Below, in pieces: positions 5,955-8,198 of a DNA stretch of 8,198 nucleotides (the first letter of the stretch is position 1; each line of letters starts with the position of its first letter). Origin of the DNA: a bacterium (lineage in GTDB: Bacteria; Hydrogenedentota; Hydrogenedentia; Hydrogenedentiales; SLHB01); assembly GCA_024231375.1 (NCBI GenBank), contig JAAEQP010000950.1, forward strand, positions 1-8,198, written 5' to 3'. The position numbers were made by a program, and so were the translations under genes. The notes under the pieces are model-generated. The model was given only the letters and a program-made list of their open reading frames with translations. It was not told the DNA's origin and ran no database searches.

Positions 5955-6239
5955 ATGAGCGGCGGAGCGGTCATCGTCATGAGACAGAACCGGTACATGC
6001 GCCGGTTTCGGGAGGCGGGGGCGACGTCGGCCGACCGTGCAGTGACGTTGGACGAGATCGGGTGCAGGGACCACTGGATCTTCCGGCGGATGGTCAGGAG
6101 AGGCGTCTTCGTCCACCTTGGCGAAGGCCGGTACTTCCTTGATGAAGCGGGGGCGAGTCGGTTCGTGCGTCGGCGTCGGACCATGATGCTCGTCCTGCTC
6201 GCTGTTGCACTCGCTCTCTGGATTGTCTACGGTCTGTAG
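5955..6239 (+). CDS. small winged-helix-like protein with C-terminal membrane segment
   Basis: 94 residues, no family name recognised. Residues ~12-67 (NRYMRRFREAGATS, then TLDEIG, WIFRRMVRRGVFVHLGEGRY and FLDEAG) look like a compact winged helix: a helix pair, a second helix with RRMVRRG, and a beta wing ending in a YFLDE strand. Residues 72-75 are RRRR, followed by a hydrophobic stretch (~77-92, MMLVLLAVALALWIVY) that ends the protein. This is a tail-anchor arrangement with the basic domain in the cytoplasm. AAGGA lies 8 nt before the ATG at 5955, supporting this start over the ATG at 5979. It begins 56 nt after the ELWxxDGT gene and precedes the glycosidase-like gene by 74 nt, so co-transcription is likely. 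Whether it binds DNA is unknown; the fold resemblance is by eye. Confidence 0.75.
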   Translation: MSGGAVIVMRQNRYMRRFREAGATSADRAVTLDEIGCRDHWIFRRMVRRGVFVHLGEGRYFLDEAGASRFVRRRRTMMLVLLAVALALWIVYGL

Positions 6240-6313
6240 GGCCACCTATGACGGTCGTCTGCTTTGACGGCCAGAGCGTAGACACATTGCTCAACACCGG
6301 GAGACAAGGCGCG

Positions 6314-8198
6314 ATGCGACTGAAGACACCCTTGACGGTTCTGGCTCTAGTGACAATCGCCCTCGGCGCGACCGCCGAACTGCAGAACGTTCAGGTGGGG
6401 AACGAACTGCGCATCGTCTACCGCGACCCTCGTGTGGTCACGGACGACTTCGACCCCTTGGTCCGGCTCGCAAGGGACGAACTGAGCCGGTACCTGAACA
6501 CCCTCCCGTGGGGAGAACAGGCCGACGATCCCGTCACGTTCCTCGTCGGCAGCACCGCCTCGAAGCTGGGTCCATTGCCGGAGCTCGGCGACCAGGAGAT
6601 CCTGATTCGTCCCGGTGAACTGGACGGTGTCCCTGCTGTTGGTATCGTGGGCGGCAGTCCGCGGGCTACGCTCTGGGCGGTCTACGAGCTTGTGGAGCGA
6701 TGGGGCGTCCGCTATCTGGTCCACGGTGACGTAGTGCCCGCGGAACCTGGCCCCCTCATCCCCACGGAAGAGATTCGCATGACGCCCAACATGCCTACGC
6801 GCTGTTGGCGGCTCGTCAACGACCTCGCCCTCGGTCCCGTATCGTGGAGCCTCGAAGAGAACCGGCGGTTCCTGCACCAAATCGCCAAGATGAAGTACAA
6901 CCGCGTGTTCCTGTCCTTCTGGCCCGCCCAACCTTTCGTCCACTATTCGTTCCGCGGCATCGAAAAACCGCCGCCCGTCTTCAACTTCGGCGAACGGTAT
7001 CCCATCGACAACAGAATCCCCGGCCTCGGCAAGTTCGGTGGGCGGGCGGAGTTTGCGAATCCCGATCTTCTCGCCGAGACGCCTGAGGACTTGGTGCGGC
7101 GCGCGGAAGCCCTGGCCCATGGCATCTTCGCCCAAGCAAGCCGCCTCGGCATGGAAGTCGGCATGGCCGTGCAGGTGTTCGACTGGCCCAAGGAATTCGC
7201 GCCCGTGCTCCCCGGCGCCGAACCGGTGAAGCAGCTCGGCAACCTGACCATCGGTCCGGGCCACGACCAGTCCATGGACGACCCCGCCCTCCGCGACATG
7301 GTCGCCACCGTATTCCGCGCCTACGTCGAAACCTACCCCGAGGCCGACTACGTCCATGTGGGTATGCCCGAACACCGCGGATGGACCGAGCAGGCCGAGC
7401 AGGCCTACAACGCTCTCGACGCCAAGTATGGACTCGCCGACTTCGGCACCTTCGAGGAGTTGTGTGCCCGCGCCCGTGCCCGCACGTCGTTCCCGGGCGG
7501 GGGCGAACGGGTCGAAGCGATGCTGAAGGGCGACCTGGCGTCGCTGGCCTTCTTCGACTCTCTCATCGAGGAAAAGGACCTGCTGAAGCGTCCGAGCAAC
7601 CAGCCTGACGTCCACCTCGTGTACAACGGCGTTGTGGCCGAACTGTTCCCGCTACTCGCCAAGATGACGCCGGAGGGCGGTGAGGTGCTGAGCTTCGTGG
7701 ACTACACGGCCAGCCGCCAGTTGAAACAGCGCGACCTGCTGCGGCAACGTCCCCCCGAGGGATTTCCCGCCAACCTCATCTTCACCCTGGCCGACGACAA
7801 CGTGGGCGTGCTTCCCCAACTTGCCACGGGATCCATGCATGAACTCCTGGGCGATCTGCGCGCAAACGGATGGAGCGGCTTCTACACGCGCTACTGGACC
7901 GTGGGCGATCTCGATCCAACCGTCCACTACCTCGCCCGCGCCAGTTGGGACGCGTCGCTCACGCCCGACGCCGCCTACCGCGACCTCGTCGGCGGCGCAT
8001 GCGGTCCGGCGAGCGTGGGGGATGCCGTCAAGGCTTTTCACCTTGTCGAAGACATCACCATAGGTCTTGACGACCACGGACTCGGATTTGGATTCCCTGT
8101 TCCCAGTATGATGACCAAACATCACAGTTCAGGCGGTCTGTCTGCCGCGATCAAGCAGGATCACGCCTCCTACCGCGAAGCACTCGCTCTGCTCCAAG
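6314..8198 (+). CDS. secreted glycoside hydrolase-like protein with GH67-type N-terminal domain (partial, 3' end missing)
   Basis: Open for 628 codons to the window edge, with no stop. The N-terminus MRLKTPLTVLALVTIALGATA is a typical signal peptide, with cleavage after ATA. Residues ~22-145 match by eye the alpha-glucuronidase (GH67N / GH20b-like) N-terminal domain: TFLVGSTASKLG, then GIVGGSPRATLWAVYELVER (110-129) and WGVRYLVHGDVVP. From ~160 (MPTRCWRLVNDLALG, then FLHQIAKMKYNRVFLSFWP) it reads as a TIM-barrel-like catalytic region. YVHVGMPEHRG, with E353 at a strand end, is a candidate acidic active-site segment. The domain pair is found in GH67-, GH115- and DUF4838-like proteins, so the substrate is undetermined, probably a plant- or algal-type polysaccharide. 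GGGAG lies 10 nt before ATG 6314; an in-frame ATG at 6248 would add 22 residues before the signal peptide and is less likely. Third gene of the plus-strand group. Confidence 0.8.
   Translation, partial: MRLKTPLTVLALVTIALGATAELQNVQVGNELRIVYRDPRVVTDDFDPLVRLARDELSRYLNTLPWGEQADDPVTFLVGSTASKLGPLPELGDQEILIRPGELDGVPAVGIVGGSPRATLWAVYELVERWGVRYLVHGDVVPAEPGPLIPTEEIRMTPNMPTRCWRLVNDLALGPVSWSLEENRRFLHQIAKMKYNRVFLSFWPAQPFVHYSFRGIEKPPPVFNFGERYPIDNRIPGLGKFGGRAEFANPDLLAETPEDLVRRAEALAHGIFAQASRLGMEVGMAVQVFDWPKEFAPVLPGAEPVKQLGNLTIGPGHDQSMDDPALRDMVATVFRAYVETYPEADYVHVGMPEHRGWTEQAEQAYNALDAKYGLADFGTFEELCARARARTSFPGGGERVEAMLKGDLASLAFFDSLIEEKDLLKRPSNQPDVHLVYNGVVAELFPLLAKMTPEGGEVLSFVDYTASRQLKQRDLLRQRPPEGFPANLIFTLADDNVGVLPQLATGSMHELLGDLRANGWSGFYTRYWTVGDLDPTVHYLARASWDASLTPDAAYRDLVGGACGPASVGDAVKAFHLVEDITIGLDDHGLGFGFPVPSMMTKHHSSGGLSAAIKQDHASYREALALLQ

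Noticed and set aside
6347..7615. 422-codon open frame on the minus strand opposite the glycosidase-like gene
   Set aside because: The plus-strand frame is longer, has a signal peptide, a ribosome site and domain similarity. The minus frame is a GC-bias shadow without recognisable motifs.

Overview
The window looks like GC-rich chromosomal DNA from a bacterium of the planctomycete / Lentisphaerae / Hydrogenedentes type. The markers for this are a stand-alone prepilin with the C-terminal H-x-DG domain, a GntR-headed sensor regulator of the AraR kind, an ELWxxDGT-repeat exoprotein, and a secreted enzyme with a GH67-like N-terminal domain. The phylum is inferred from this family content only; no rRNA or housekeeping gene is present.

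Left part (1-2965). Positions 1-150 hold short repeats and hairpins that look like the edge of a mobile or repetitive element. They run into a fragment that reads as the last ~25 codons of uvrA (162-236). A sugar-sensor-type repressor gene (254-1357, minus strand) follows, converging on that fragment. A 366-bp intergenic region separates it from a divergently transcribed prepilin gene (1724-2614). That gene has a clear sigma70-type promoter, a good ribosome binding site and a strong intrinsic terminator, so it is probably a single-gene transcript. Beyond the terminator lies about 345 bp without a gene, containing a second uvrA-like tail fragment. Its core matches the first fragment at 33 of 34 bases, so the regulator-prepilin pair is bracketed by a direct repeat.

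Right part (3028-8198). Three genes lie on the plus strand with short gaps (56 and 74 nt), compatible with an operon. They are a 956-residue exported ELWxxDGT-repeat protein, a 94-residue winged-helix-like protein with one C-terminal membrane segment, and the first 628 codons of a secreted glycosidase-like protein that continues past the window. A 13-nt palindrome sits in front of the first of these genes, next to a weak promoter-like sequence.

A plausible reading is a polysaccharide-use neighbourhood: the regulator senses a sugar-like ligand, and the exported proteins act at or outside the cell surface. That functional link is inference. No complete novel defence or mobile system is visible. 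The most unusual items are the paired uvrA-tail fragments, the GTAC-centred palindromes between regulator and prepilin, and the small winged-helix membrane protein.
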